Shown here: piece by piece, positions 9,177-18,237 of the stretch | How positions within the stretch are numbered: position 1 is the first letter of the stretch | How the letters are laid out: every line of letters begins with the position of its first letter | NCBI RefSeq assembly: GCF_018449515.1 | Contig: NZ_JAAVUQ010000006.1 | Coordinates: forward strand, 1-64,000 | Origin: Caballeronia sp. dw_19 | GTDB lineage: Bacteria > Pseudomonadota > Gammaproteobacteria > Burkholderiales > Burkholderiaceae | Direction of reading: 5' to 3' | Length of the DNA: 64,000 nt | The notes under the pieces: model-generated | What the model was told of the DNA's origin: nothing | Databases searched by the model: none | What the model saw: only the letters and a program-made list of their open reading frames with translations | Position numbers and translations under genes: made by a program

Positions 9177-10493
9177 ATGAAAGTCGTAGAGGAACACACC
9201 CTGCCGGCGCGACACCCGGCTTACGCGGATTCCACGAAGCGCTCCAGAGTGCGATACGTCGTGCTCTCGATGTTGCTCATGGCAACCATTCTGAATTACG
9301 TGGACCGCTCGGCACTCGGCATCGTTGCGCCCGGTCTCTCGAAGAGCTTGTCGCTCGACAAGATGCAGATGGGTGAGCTATTTGCGGCATTCGGCCTGGC
9401 TTACTCCATTGCGCTGGTGCCCGGGGGCGTGCTGACCGACATTCTCGGCTCGCGCCTCGCCTACGGCTTGTCTCTGCTCGGATGGTCATTCGCCACGCTG
9501 ACCCAGGGGCTCGCGACCGGCTATCACATGCTGCTGGGATCGCGGCTCGCTATAGGCGCACTGGAAGCGCCCGCCTTCCCCTCGAACGCACGCGCCGTGA
9601 CGCTGTGGTTTCCCGCTGGCGAGCGCGGCTTTGCGACCAGTGTCTATGTCATGGGGCAATATATTGGAACGCCCTTGTTTACCGGCCTGTTGCTGTGGAT
9701 CTCGGCCACCTATGGCTGGCGCTCGGTCTTTTACGTGACGGGCGGCTTCGGCATTCTGTTCAGTCTTATCTGGTACCGGGTTTATCGGGATCCGCATCGG
9801 CACGGAGGCGTCAATGCTGCCGAGTTGCAATACATCAATGAAGGCGCTACGGCTGCGCGAAAGCCCCGCGAGAAGTTCAACTGGCGCGTCGCCCTCAGGT
9901 TGCTTGGCTACCGGCAAATTCTCGCCATCTGCCTGGGCAAGTTCTGCAACAATACCCTGCTGGTCTTCTTCACCACGTGGTTCATGACCTATCTGATCGA
10001 AGCGCGTCACATGTCGATCATCAAGGTCGGAATTTTCCAGGCACTTCCGTTTATTGGCGCGACGCTCGGCATTCTCTCGGCAGGCTACCTCTCGGACTTC
10101 TTCATCCGGCGCGGTGTGTCAATTTCCACTGCGCGCAAAACGCCGCTCATCATCGGCACGTTGCTCGGTGCGTCTATCGTGCTCGTCAATTTCGTCGATT
10201 CGAATGAGGGAGTGATCGCTATCCTGACGATCGCGTTCTTCGCGCAGGGTGTCGGGTCGATGTCGTGGGCTGCCGTCTCTGAAATCGCGCCTCGTCAGTA
10301 TGTCGGACTGACCAGCAGCATCACCAGCCTGGCAGCCAACATCGCCGCCGTCACTACGCCGCTTATGATCGGCTACATCACCCACCACACCGGGCACTTC
10401 TACTGGGCACTCAATCTGATGGGCGCGATATGCCTGATCGGGACGCTCTCTTATTCCGTGCTGCTGGGGAAGCTTTCCCGCATCGAACTGTAA
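9177..10493 (+). CDS. MFS permease, ACS family
   Basis: A 438-residue twelve-helix transporter of the same ACS branch as the permease at 5560. The helix-1 signature NYVDRSALG and a helix-4 region LGSRLAIGALEAPAFPSN are visible. The start is supported by AGGAGA eight bases upstream. Its position 67 bp after the SDR gene suggests that it imports the substrate of that operon, most likely an organic or sugar acid. Confidence 0.78.
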   Translation: MKVVEEHTLPARHPAYADSTKRSRVRYVVLSMLLMATILNYVDRSALGIVAPGLSKSLSLDKMQMGELFAAFGLAYSIALVPGGVLTDILGSRLAYGLSLLGWSFATLTQGLATGYHMLLGSRLAIGALEAPAFPSNARAVTLWFPAGERGFATSVYVMGQYIGTPLFTGLLLWISATYGWRSVFYVTGGFGILFSLIWYRVYRDPHRHGGVNAAELQYINEGATAARKPREKFNWRVALRLLGYRQILAICLGKFCNNTLLVFFTTWFMTYLIEARHMSIIKVGIFQALPFIGATLGILSAGYLSDFFIRRGVSISTARKTPLIIGTLLGASIVLVNFVDSNEGVIAILTIAFFAQGVGSMSWAAVSEIAPRQYVGLTSSITSLAANIAAVTTPLMIGYITHHTGHFYWALNLMGAICLIGTLSYSVLLGKLSRIEL

Positions 10494-10519
10494 CGCTCTC
10501 GACTATCAGGTGAAAACGA

Positions 10520-10909
10520 ATGATTGAATTCAGGTGGGATCATCTGCAACTGTGCTCGGCGGACCCCGAAGCCACGGCTGCCTGGTTTGCGCGCTGTCTG
10601 AACGCCGAGATCGTGCGTCGTCCAGGGCGAGTGGATTTGCGCATTGGCAGCATTAACCTTTTCATCACGTCGATGGCGCCCCCCCAAACTGTCCACCCTC
10701 ATGGCGGGCAAAAGCAGGGCATCGATCATTTCGGCGTGGTCGTGGACGATCTCGATGCCGCTTTCGAGCACCTGCTGCTCTGCGAGGCGGAAATCGTCGA
10801 GCCGGTCAAGCAGGTTCGCCCGGGCGTCAGAGCCTGCTTCGTGCGATCGCCGGGAGACATTCTGGTCGAGATCCTGGAGCGACGGCCCGCCGAGATGACT
10901 TTTACCTGA
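10520..10909 (+). CDS. VOC-family (glyoxalase/dioxygenase fold) protein
   Basis: A 129-residue single-domain protein of the vicinal oxygen chelate fold. Likely metal ligands are His8 (WDHLQL), His70 (GIDHFGV) and a glutamate in DILVEILE near the C-terminus, at the usual places in the two beta-alpha-beta repeats. VOC proteins include glyoxalases, epimerases, extradiol dioxygenases and resistance proteins, so the activity is open. The gap to the permease is 26 bp, which places it in the operon. It could be an isomerase or epimerase for the imported acid. Confidence 0.7.
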   Translation: MIEFRWDHLQLCSADPEATAAWFARCLNAEIVRRPGRVDLRIGSINLFITSMAPPQTVHPHGGQKQGIDHFGVVVDDLDAAFEHLLLCEAEIVEPVKQVRPGVRACFVRSPGDILVEILERRPAEMTFT

Positions 10910-11016
10910 AAAAACGTCAGTATTGGCACTGGATCGGTCGCGCTCCCTTGCTGGACGGAGCCGCATCGTACTGGCTCACTGCCCTGTTCCGCCGCATCAC
11001 CTTGCTTGGCCACCCT

Positions 11017-12261
11017 ATGCGAAACTGGATCACTCTGACTGAAGCGGCTCGGCAACTCGGAGTGCAGGCGCAGACTGTCTATGCGTATGTCAGTCGAGGC
11101 ACCATCGCGGTCATGCCGGATCCGCACGCCCCCCGCAAGAGCCTTTATCGTGCGGAGGACGTGGTCGGTCTGTGCCGCAAAAAACAGGTGGGACGCAAGC
11201 GCGAAGCCCTTGCCGCCGGAACGATATTCGGTGCGGAGCCCTGCATCTACAGCAGCATCACCACCTTCTCAAAAGGCCGGGCGTACTACCGGGGACTCGA
11301 CAGCATCCGGCTTTCGGACACAGCGACCCTCGAGGACGTGGCAACCCTTCTCTGGAATGCGAGCGCACCTGTTTCCTTCGAGGTCGGCGACGTGCCGGTA
11401 CTGGGTGACGAGCGAGGCAGGCAATGCGCGTTCACATCGCTGGCGGCGCTTGCGGCCTGCGGGCATTCGACTCTTGGACGCACCGACAGCGCACTCCATG
11501 TCGAAGCCGGGCGTCTCGTGGCACTCATCGCGCAAGCATTCGGCGCGCGAAGTGACGCGAATGCACAAACGACCCATGAACGGTTCGCGCTTGGTTGGGG
11601 TCTGGATGGCGATGGCGCCGAACTCGTCCGGCGCGCCATGGTCCTCGTGGCCGATCACGAGATCACGAGTTCGGCGTTCGCCGCCAGGATTACCGCCTCC
11701 ACCGGCGCGTCGTTGCCGGGATGCCTGCTGACGGGCCTCGCGACACTCTCCGGCCCGCTGCATGGAGACGCGTCGGGCCACTTGCGGGCCGTGTTCGACG
11801 ACGTCTTGAGACTCGGTGCGGAGTACGTCGTTGCCCATCACTTGCAGTCGGCCATTCCGATCCCGGGGTTTGGACATCATCTGTATCCGGATGGCGATCC
11901 ACGGGCAGCCGCGTTGCTCGAGGTGCTGAATCCCCCTCAGGAGCTTATGTCGTTTATGGACAAGGCGGTTGAGCTGACTGGGCTCAAGCCTAATATCGAC
12001 GTTGCACTTGCTGCTTTGGCGGCGCAGCTGGAGTTGCCACGCGATGCCTCGTTCGCCTTGTTCGCAACGGCCCGAAGCGTGGGTCTGCTCGCGCATTGCA
12101 TCGAGCAGCTCCGGGTGGGCAAGGTCATACGGCCAAGAGGCCGCTATACCGGCCGCGCATTGGAGGACGCCGGCCCGACGCTTCCTGCGGAAGGCGACGA
12201 GAAGACGCTTGATCCGGCCACGCTCGATAAGAATCGGTTGTTCAAGGCGGTGGAGCGTTGA
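11017..12261 (+). CDS. Citrate synthase-like protein with N-terminal helix-turn-helix
   Basis: A 414-residue protein. Residues 1-60 form an excisionase/MerR-like winged helix (ITLTEAARQLGVQAQTVYAYVSRG), and about 75-400 are a citrate synthase fold. The active-site segments are recognisable: GPLHGDAS, GFGHHLYPDGDPRA, and the Asp in PRDASFALFATARS followed by GLLAH. It may condense an acyl-CoA with a 2-oxo acid, act as a regulator, or both. Starting at ATG 11017 gives the HTH domain as the exact N-terminus; the frame is open upstream to 10948. It lies 107 bp after the VOC gene, probably at the end of that operon. Confidence 0.75.
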   Translation: MRNWITLTEAARQLGVQAQTVYAYVSRGTIAVMPDPHAPRKSLYRAEDVVGLCRKKQVGRKREALAAGTIFGAEPCIYSSITTFSKGRAYYRGLDSIRLSDTATLEDVATLLWNASAPVSFEVGDVPVLGDERGRQCAFTSLAALAACGHSTLGRTDSALHVEAGRLVALIAQAFGARSDANAQTTHERFALGWGLDGDGAELVRRAMVLVADHEITSSAFAARITASTGASLPGCLLTGLATLSGPLHGDASGHLRAVFDDVLRLGAEYVVAHHLQSAIPIPGFGHHLYPDGDPRAAALLEVLNPPQELMSFMDKAVELTGLKPNIDVALAALAAQLELPRDASFALFATARSVGLLAHCIEQLRVGKVIRPRGRYTGRALEDAGPTLPAEGDEKTLDPATLDKNRLFKAVER

Positions 12262-12363
12262 GAAAAAAAACGTAAAGCCGGATCTCCGCTTAAACAAAGA
12301 GAAGCAGGCGAAAATATCGGCCTGTCATACGCAACATCGCTACGAATCGAGTTCCCTGAGGCG

Positions 12364-13308
12364 TTGCGAGTCGCCGGTTCGAAGGCTTACTGCTCCTCAA
12401 TGGGCGCTTTCTGGCCGACCCGCACCCCGCACATCGCTGGGGTCATGACCGGTCGTAAAGTGGCCCGTGCAGACGCCCACTGGCGGCCGTTCGCGGGCCC
12501 GCTCTCGCCAGCTAGCGAGCGTCAGGCGTTCGTGATTCTGAATACGCTCTTCGCGTGGCTCGTCAACGCGGGCTACCTGGCCGGCAATCCGCTGTCTCTG
12601 TCTCGTCAACGGGCACGCAAGGCCAAGCCCCGCGTGACGCGCTTCCTCGAGGACGATCTCTGGCAGGCCGTCAAAACCTCGATCGACGCGATGCCCCGTA
12701 ACACCGCACGCGAGCAGGAACACTACGCGCGGGTGCGCTGGCTGATCTCGCTCTTGTTCTTGTATTTGATGGGTCTGCGCATTTCGGAAGTCTTGAGCAA
12801 TCCGATGGGCGGCTTTTTTAGGCGACGCGATCGCGACGGCCAGGACCGCTGGTGGCTGGCCATTACCGGCAAAGGCGACAAAGAACGTTTACTGCCGGCG
12901 ACGACCGAACTGATGGCTGAGCTGACACGCTATCGCCGACACTACGGTCTGGCTGCCCTCCCCTATGGCGGCGAAACGACACCGCTGCTGTTGCCGATCG
13001 GCGGCACATACCGGACGATGACACGCGGCGCCGTACACCTGATCATCAAACAGGTGTTCGACAATGCGATCGGGCACTTGCAGTCGACCGGCGAAGCGCA
13101 CGAGCGCGCCGCAGAACGGCTGCGCCAGGCTTCTGCCCATTGGCTGCGGCATACGACAGGCTCTCGCATGATGAACGGACAAGTCGATCTGCGATACGTC
13201 CGGGACAACCTGGGGCACGAATCGATCTCGACCACCAGCCAATATTTACATGCGGACGATGATGATCGGCATCGTGCAACCGAGGCCGGACTGACGCTCA
13301 ATTGGTAG
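12364..13308 (+). pseudogene. Tyrosine recombinase lacking its N-terminus
   Basis: From about residue 35 the frame reads as a XerC/D-like tyrosine recombinase. It has the end of the core-binding domain, then the catalytic Arg in GLRISEVL, Lys in GKGDKERLLP, His/Arg in HWLRHTTGS, His in LGHESISTT and Tyr in SQYLHADD. The expected N-terminal DNA-binding half is missing. The first about 30 codons before that point look unrelated and the frame opens with TTG, so I read it as a 5' truncation. It marks the left part of a mobile-DNA scar after the citrate synthase gene. Confidence 0.7.
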
Positions 13309-13386
13309 CAAGATGACTATCCTGTCGTATCCCGTCAATCGCGTGCACGAACTCCTGCCGCTGGCCCGTTAAAACACCTCTACGCC

Positions 13387-13818
13387 ATGGACATTCTAGA
13401 TTCGCTTCGGCAGGCGCCTAGCACCGAGCTATATCGTCTCTATCTTACAATCGGCAAAATGCTTGATGACCCGCGACGTATTCTCGAAATACGTCAACGC
13501 CTGCATCTGGGGATGTCCGTCAACTACATTGGCGACAACCCGCTTGGGCCGCCGGCACAAGGCACCATCGTTGAACTCCGCCAGACACAGGCAGTAATTC
13601 AAGACAGCGTAACTCGACGCCGTTGGAGCGTGCTTTACGCGGCAATCATTCCGGACACCGCGAGTGGCCCGGATCGTGTCGAACCGGCATCACCACCGAG
13701 AACGCAGCGTGATGAGTTCTTCATCGGCGACACAGTCGGTTTCACGGATAAGCACCTAACAGACTGCGGAAATACCTCACTCCGAAGTCACCCAAAAGGT
13801 CAGTTCAAACGTTGTTAG
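13387..13818 (+). pseudogene. Hypothetical gene interrupted by IS-B copy 2
   Basis: Codons 1-124 (MDILDSLRQAP to VGFTDKHL) read as a plausible small cytoplasmic protein with a beta-rich centre (GTIVELRQTQAVIQD). At 13760 the IS enters, and the last 19 residues are encoded by IS sequence. The host frame does not resume as an obvious continuation after the IS at 14625, so the 3' end may be lost. It lies 78 bp after the recombinase and may belong to the same element. Function unknown. Confidence 0.55.
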
Positions 13819-14620
13819 TAAAGACGCCACAACTGAGAGAAGCGATGCGCGGCGCCGAGACCTTCACCGAGAACCTATTCACGTTACGCAAGCTGGAGGA
13901 CTTTGTTCCAGCAGATCATCCGCTGCGCTCGATTCGCAAGATGGCCAACGCCGCGTTGGCCAAGATGGATCGCTTGTTTGCCGGCATGTACGAGGCTGAT
14001 ATCAAAGGTGGCGGCCCAGCATTGCTCCGGAGAAGCTGCTGCGTGCGATGCTGTTGCAAGTGCTCTATAGCGTTCGCTCGGAGCGCCAGTTGATGGAGCA
14101 GGTTCAATATAACCTGCTGTTTCGTTGGTTCATCGGGCTGTCGATGGACGATGCCGTGTGGGTGCCCACCGTCTTCACAGAGTTCATCAAGGCTTGCCAG
14201 GAAATGAACATCACGCCTCACGTGGCGCAAAACAAGTCAGGCCGCCAGTCGGCAGTGCCCGAGTCAATCGCCGGGAGTGCGGGCTATGCGGTGTCGCAGC
14301 AAAAGCGCAAGCTGATCGAACAGGGTTTTGGCTGGGCCAAGAGCATCGGCGGTATGCGCCAGCTGATGGTGCGCGGCTTGAAGAAGGTCGATCAGATGTT
14401 CGTGCTGACGATGGCCGCGTACAACCTCGTGCGCATGCGCACCTTGGGACAACTCTGTCCGTTGCAGCCGCAGTGAACCAAAAATGCGGCAAGAGAACGT
14501 CATAAACAGGTCCGAAAACCGAAATTAACCGGTCCATATTCCAAACTACGAGACATCCCCCGCTGAAAACTCTGATCACGCTCATGGCTCAGTAAAGTCG
14601 GCCTGTATTTCCGCAGCCTG
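13760..14620 (+). mobile_element. IS5-type element with internal deletion (IS-B copy 2)
   Basis: Terminal inverted repeats are CAGACTGCGGAAATAC at 13760-13775 and the complement of CAGGCTGCGGAAATAC at 14605-14620. A 4-bp direct repeat CTAA flanks both ends (13756-13759 and 14621-14624), the typical IS5-type target duplication. At 861 bp it is short for this group because the transposase is internally deleted. Intact ends and duplication mean that it was moved here by a transposase supplied in trans. Confidence 0.88.
13845..14476 (+). pseudogene. Deleted and frameshifted IS5-type transposase (IS-B copy 2)
   Basis: The coding sequence matches IS-B copy 1 and has the same internal deletion at WVPTVF/TEFIKA. 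In addition one G is missing: GGTGGCGGCCC near 14011-14021, where copy 1 has GGTGGGCGGCCC. This breaks the frame after about 56 codons; the second half (14048-14476) is open in another frame. The product is non-functional on two counts. Confidence 0.85.
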
Positions 14621-14669
14621 CTAAGAGGCATCCGCTCAGAGAGTTCGAATAGCGGCACCGCGGCGCCAG

Positions 14670-15635
14670 TTACGAATTGGCTGCGCGGTGCCGAGCCTCG
14701 AAATGGCGGAACAGTAACGACAGACTGAAGCAAAGAATAAAGTACAGGCAGGCGACCGTAATCCAGCTCTCGAATACCAGCCCGCTCGATGACGCAAGCT
14801 CGGACCCGTTGAATGTGAGCTCTTGAATCGAGATCAGCGAGACAATCGACGAGCTCTTGATCAGCGTGATGAACTGACTCGCCAACGGCGGCAGCACCTT
14901 GCGGATCGCCTGGGGCAACACCAGGTGGCGCATGATCAAAGACGGCCGCAACCCCAATGCCTTGCCCGCCTGCCACTGCCCTTTGGGCACCGATTCGATT
15001 CCCGCTCGAACAATTTCCGCGACGTAGGCCGCTTCCAGCAACCCCAGACACAACACACCCGAGATGAAATTCGGCAGCAGTTGCTGTGGTCCGAACAGCA
15101 CCGCGAACGGCATCGCCACCCACCCCGTAATGGGCGCGGCTGCGCCATCGGCACCGAGTGCGGAGACGATTTGATTGCTGATGAAAAAGTAGAAAATAAA
15201 GATAAACACCAGCGCGGGAATGTTGCGGATCAGCTCGACGTACGACCGGCCAAGCAGTCGCAATAACAATATTCGCGAGATTTGCAGATACGCGATCACG
15301 ACACCCACTACGGCCGCCAGTATCGAACTCCATATCGACATGCGAATCGTCGTGATGAAGCCGTTGAGCAGCAGATTGGCCACCCAGTGATGCGCTTTCT
15401 GGTCGTAGAAAAATATGTACGGCAGCAAGCCACGCCAATTCCAGTGGTACCGAAGCGTGATGCTCACCCGATAGAACAGGAAGCCGCAAGCCAGCACGAC
15501 GAGTATCAGCAACGCGCCATCGAGCCACGTCAGCCGGCGGATGAGAGGCGCCCGCGCTCGCCGCGGCGCAGCCGCTTGACCACTGGTTTGAATTGGCATG
15601 GGTTCGATGGCCGCGGCGCCCGAATCAGATTTCAT
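14670..15635 (-). CDS. Polar amino-acid ABC transporter permease (subunit 2)
   Basis: A 321-residue inner-membrane protein of the HisM/GlnP (His/Glu/Gln/Arg/opine) permease family. The core has the ATPase-contact loop EAAYVAEIVRAGIESVPKGQ followed by QWQAGKALGL and LPQAIRKVLPPL. The start at 15635 overlaps the end of the first permease gene by 11 bp, which implies coupled translation. It is the last gene of the Rieske-ATPase-SBP-permease operon. IS-B copy 2 was inserted 50 bp beyond its stop. It should pair with the permease encoded upstream as a heterodimer, as in the GltJ/GltK type. Confidence 0.85.
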   Translation of the reverse strand: MKSDSGAAAIEPMPIQTSGQAAAPRRARAPLIRRLTWLDGALLILVVLACGFLFYRVSITLRYHWNWRGLLPYIFFYDQKAHHWVANLLLNGFITTIRMSIWSSILAAVVGVVIAYLQISRILLLRLLGRSYVELIRNIPALVFIFIFYFFISNQIVSALGADGAAAPITGWVAMPFAVLFGPQQLLPNFISGVLCLGLLEAAYVAEIVRAGIESVPKGQWQAGKALGLRPSLIMRHLVLPQAIRKVLPPLASQFITLIKSSSIVSLISIQELTFNGSELASSSGLVFESWITVACLYFILCFSLSLLFRHFEARHRAANS

Positions 15636-16488
15636 ATGCAGCCATCCGCATCTCGATCCGGCGCGCACAGAACGATATGGCGGTGGTCAGCAACAGGTAG
15701 ATCGCCGCTACCGTGAACCATATCTCGAAAACCATGAAGGTGCTGGAAATCGCGTCGCGCGCAGCGGTTGTCAGCTCCGCGACGGCGATCACGCTGACCA
15801 GCGTCGAATCCTTGATCAACGAGATCGTCAGATTGGTGAGCGGCGGCAACACCAGACGCACCGCCTGCGGCAGAACGATATGCAGATAGGTATCGCGCTT
15901 GCCAAGCGACAGCGAACGCGCCGCGTCCCATTGACCGCGCGCCACCCCTTCAATGCCCGCGCGGAAAATCTCGCAGGCGAACGCACCTTCGAAGACCGCC
16001 AGCGCCACCACGCCGGAGAAAAAACGATCCATCCCGAGGATCGGCGCGAAGACAAAATAGATCAGGAAGATCTGCACCAGCATTGGCGTGTTTCGCACCA
16101 CTTCGATATACCCGCGTGCCAGCGCCCGGCCGACAATCGATTCTGAACGTTGCAACAGCGCGAAGCACAAGCCGAGAAAGATCGCGCCGAAGAACGCCCA
16201 GATCACGATTTCCAGCGTTATCCCAAGGCCGGCCAAAAAGACGCCCGCATGCAAGCCACCCTGCTCATCCGACGTGAACAACAGCGGTACGATCTGCTTC
16301 CATTGCCAATCGTATTGCATCTGGTGAGCGCCGTGAATCACCAGCGCCACCGCCGCAACCACCAGAATCGCGTAGACGGCCAACGTCGCAAAATTGTGCA
16401 ACATCCGCCGCTTGAGCTGGCTATTCACAAGCATTCTCATCGGGCAATCCATGTAAACAGCGACCGCATGCCGGCCATGGTCACGCAT
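15625..16488 (-). CDS. Polar amino-acid ABC transporter permease (subunit 1)
   Basis: A 287-residue permease of the same family as its neighbour, with five or six membrane helices. The EAA-type loop is visible as EGAFACEIFRAGIEGVARGQ, followed by WDAARSLSLGK and LPQAVRLVLPPL. I placed the start at ATG 16488, because TGAGGAT, which overlaps the stop of the binding-protein gene, gives a ribosome site six bases upstream; the frame stays open to 16587. It forms the transmembrane channel with the second permease and takes substrate from the binding protein at 16499. Confidence 0.83.
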   Translation of the reverse strand: MRDHGRHAVAVYMDCPMRMLVNSQLKRRMLHNFATLAVYAILVVAAVALVIHGAHQMQYDWQWKQIVPLLFTSDEQGGLHAGVFLAGLGITLEIVIWAFFGAIFLGLCFALLQRSESIVGRALARGYIEVVRNTPMLVQIFLIYFVFAPILGMDRFFSGVVALAVFEGAFACEIFRAGIEGVARGQWDAARSLSLGKRDTYLHIVLPQAVRLVLPPLTNLTISLIKDSTLVSVIAVAELTTAARDAISSTFMVFEIWFTVAAIYLLLTTAISFCARRIEMRMAAYEI

Positions 16489-16498
16489 ACGTCTATCC

Positions 16499-17335
16499 TC
16501 AGGACTTGGGCGCCGGCGGGACTTGATCGAGCCACGCACGAGTCGCAAACCAATATTGCCTGCGCTGCTGCAAAAAGCCGTTGGCATGCTCGGCGGCGAC
16601 CCAGTCGTTCAGATATTTCAGCGTCTTCGGGTCATTCTTGCGGATACCAATCGCCTCGGTCGATTCGAACAGAAATTTGTCGAAGGGCTTGAAGGTGATG
16701 TCGGGATTATCGAGATGCAGGAACGTCGGGGTGGGGTCGGAGCCAATGAACAGATCGGCCTTCCCGTTGAGCATCTCGAGCCCAGCCTGGGCGTTGTCAT
16801 CGAACAGCAGCACCGTCGCAAGCGGCACCTGGCTCTTGATCGTCGGAATCCACGCCGAACCGCGCCGCATGGTGATGACGACGTTTGCCTTGTTGAAATC
16901 GGCAAGGGTATGGCGCCCGGCCGATAATTTCTTGTTCGCGACCGCATCGATCCCGGTGTTGGAATCGGGTTGCGTGAAATCGATCACCCGCTCACGCTCG
17001 GGGGTCGGTGTCAGGCCGCCGATAATAATGTCGAATTTGCCGGTGACCAGCGCGGGGATGATCCCATCCCAACTCGTCGGAACGAACTCCGTCTTCACAT
17101 GCAGATCTTTGGCAAGCTGGTTCGCGACGTCGATTTCGTAGCCGACCAATTCACCCTGCTTGTTGCGCATGACCCATGGGACGAAGGTCGCCAGCCCGAC
17201 GCGCATGACGCCGCGCGCCTTGATCGCATCGATTGTCGCGGGGCCGTTCGCGGCCTGCGCATGAGCGGTGCTCGCCACGCCCCAGCTGAGGACCACGCTC
17301 AATAGCGCCAAACACATGTATGCACATCTTTTCAT
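16499..17335 (-). CDS. Periplasmic amino-acid-binding protein (SBP_bac_3)
   Basis: A 278-residue extracellular solute-binding protein of family 3. It has a clear Sec signal peptide (MKRCAYMCLALLSVV, cleavage near AHA-QA at 26). The mature domain starts with the family pattern GVMRVGLATFVPWVM and contains GYEIDVANQLAKDL, the hinge region GKFDIIIGGLTPTPERE and IDFTQP. It should deliver an amino acid or amino-acid-like compound to the permeases encoded downstream. The ligand cannot be read from the sequence; the linked aminotransferase and 2-oxoacid decarboxylase suggest an alpha-amino acid. Confidence 0.87.
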   Translation of the reverse strand: MKRCAYMCLALLSVVLSWGVASTAHAQAANGPATIDAIKARGVMRVGLATFVPWVMRNKQGELVGYEIDVANQLAKDLHVKTEFVPTSWDGIIPALVTGKFDIIIGGLTPTPERERVIDFTQPDSNTGIDAVANKKLSAGRHTLADFNKANVVITMRRGSAWIPTIKSQVPLATVLLFDDNAQAGLEMLNGKADLFIGSDPTPTFLHLDNPDITFKPFDKFLFESTEAIGIRKNDPKTLKYLNDWVAAEHANGFLQQRRQYWFATRAWLDQVPPAPKS

Positions 17336-17395
17336 CGCGCTCCTCCCGTACTACGGAAACATCTTGGCCGGTGGAATATGCCGGTCGTCAGCCGC

Positions 17396-18154
17396 TCAGT
17401 GAGAAAGAATCTTTCCCAAAAATGCTTTGGTTCGCTCGCTTTTCGGTGCGCTGAATAACTCAGCCGGCGCCCCTATCTCGATAATCTCGCCCTGATCCAT
17501 AAACACGACACGATCGGCGACGGTCTTCGCAAAGCCCATTTCGTGGGTTACGCAGATCATTGTCATGCCTTCGCGAGCCAGCTCGGTCATGACATCGAGC
17601 ACCTCCGAGATCATTTCGGGATCGAGTGCGGAAGTCGGCTCGTCGAACAGCAAAATCTTCGGCTGCATGCACAGGCTTCGGGCAATCGCCACGCGTTGCT
17701 GCTGTCCTCCCGAAAGCTGACTCGGATATTTGTTCGCCTGATCCGGAATCCGCACGCGCTCGAGCAGCGAGCGCGCCAGACTTTCGGCTTCGTTCACGGC
17801 CATCCCGCGCACCTTCAGCGGCGCCAGTGTCAGATTCTGCAGCACCGTCAAATGTGGGAATAGATTGAATTGTTGGAAGACCATGCCGATTTCTCGCTTG
17901 ATCGCGACGTTGCGCTTGCTGTTCTCCGTCAGCAGCACCCCTTTGACATAGATTCCGCCATCGTCATAGTGCTCAAGCTGATTGATGCAACGAATCATCG
18001 TCGATTTTCCGGAGCCGGACGGCCCGCAGACGACAATCCGCTCACCCGCGCGAATATCAAGATTGATATCGCGCAACGCGTGATATCGGCCATACCATTT
18101 ATGCACCGAGCGTATCGAAATCATCGACTCGTCGCGGATGGCGCTAACTTCCAT
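17396..18154 (-). CDS. Amino-acid ABC transporter ATPase
   Basis: A 252-residue ATPase of the GlnQ/HisP type that powers the transporter encoded just downstream. Visible motifs are Walker [10 protein letters not shown], the Q-loop [12 protein letters not shown], the signature [13 protein letters not shown], Walker [13 protein letters not shown] and the switch His in [10 protein letters not shown] chose ATG 18154, which has GAAGGAAA upstream; an internal ATG at 18124 is less well placed. It lies 83 bp after the Rieske gene in the same direction. Confidence 0.9.
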   Translation of the reverse strand: MEVSAIRDESMISIRSVHKWYGRYHALRDINLDIRAGERIVVCGPSGSGKSTMIRCINQLEHYDDGGIYVKGVLLTENSKRNVAIKREIGMVFQQFNLFPHLTVLQNLTLAPLKVRGMAVNEAESLARSLLERVRIPDQANKYPSQLSGGQQQRVAIARSLCMQPKILLFDEPTSALDPEMISEVLDVMTELAREGMTMICVTHEMGFAKTVADRVVFMDQGEIIEIGAPAELFSAPKSERTKAFLGKILSH

Positions 18155-18237
18155 GCGGTTTCCTTCTCGGGCCTTCGGGATTTCTCCCGCGCGCGTCGGT
18201 TATCGGTTGCTGAACTCCAGGGCCGCTCATTTTCCGC

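Noticed and set aside
11269..12297. 342-codon minus-strand frame
   Set aside because: It is antisense to the HTH-citrate synthase gene and has no recognisable motif.
12370..12390. GGTTCGAA resembling a tRNA T-loop, possibly an attachment site for the nearby integrase
   Set aside because: The flanking bases do not form a T-stem and no anticodon or acceptor arm is present upstream.
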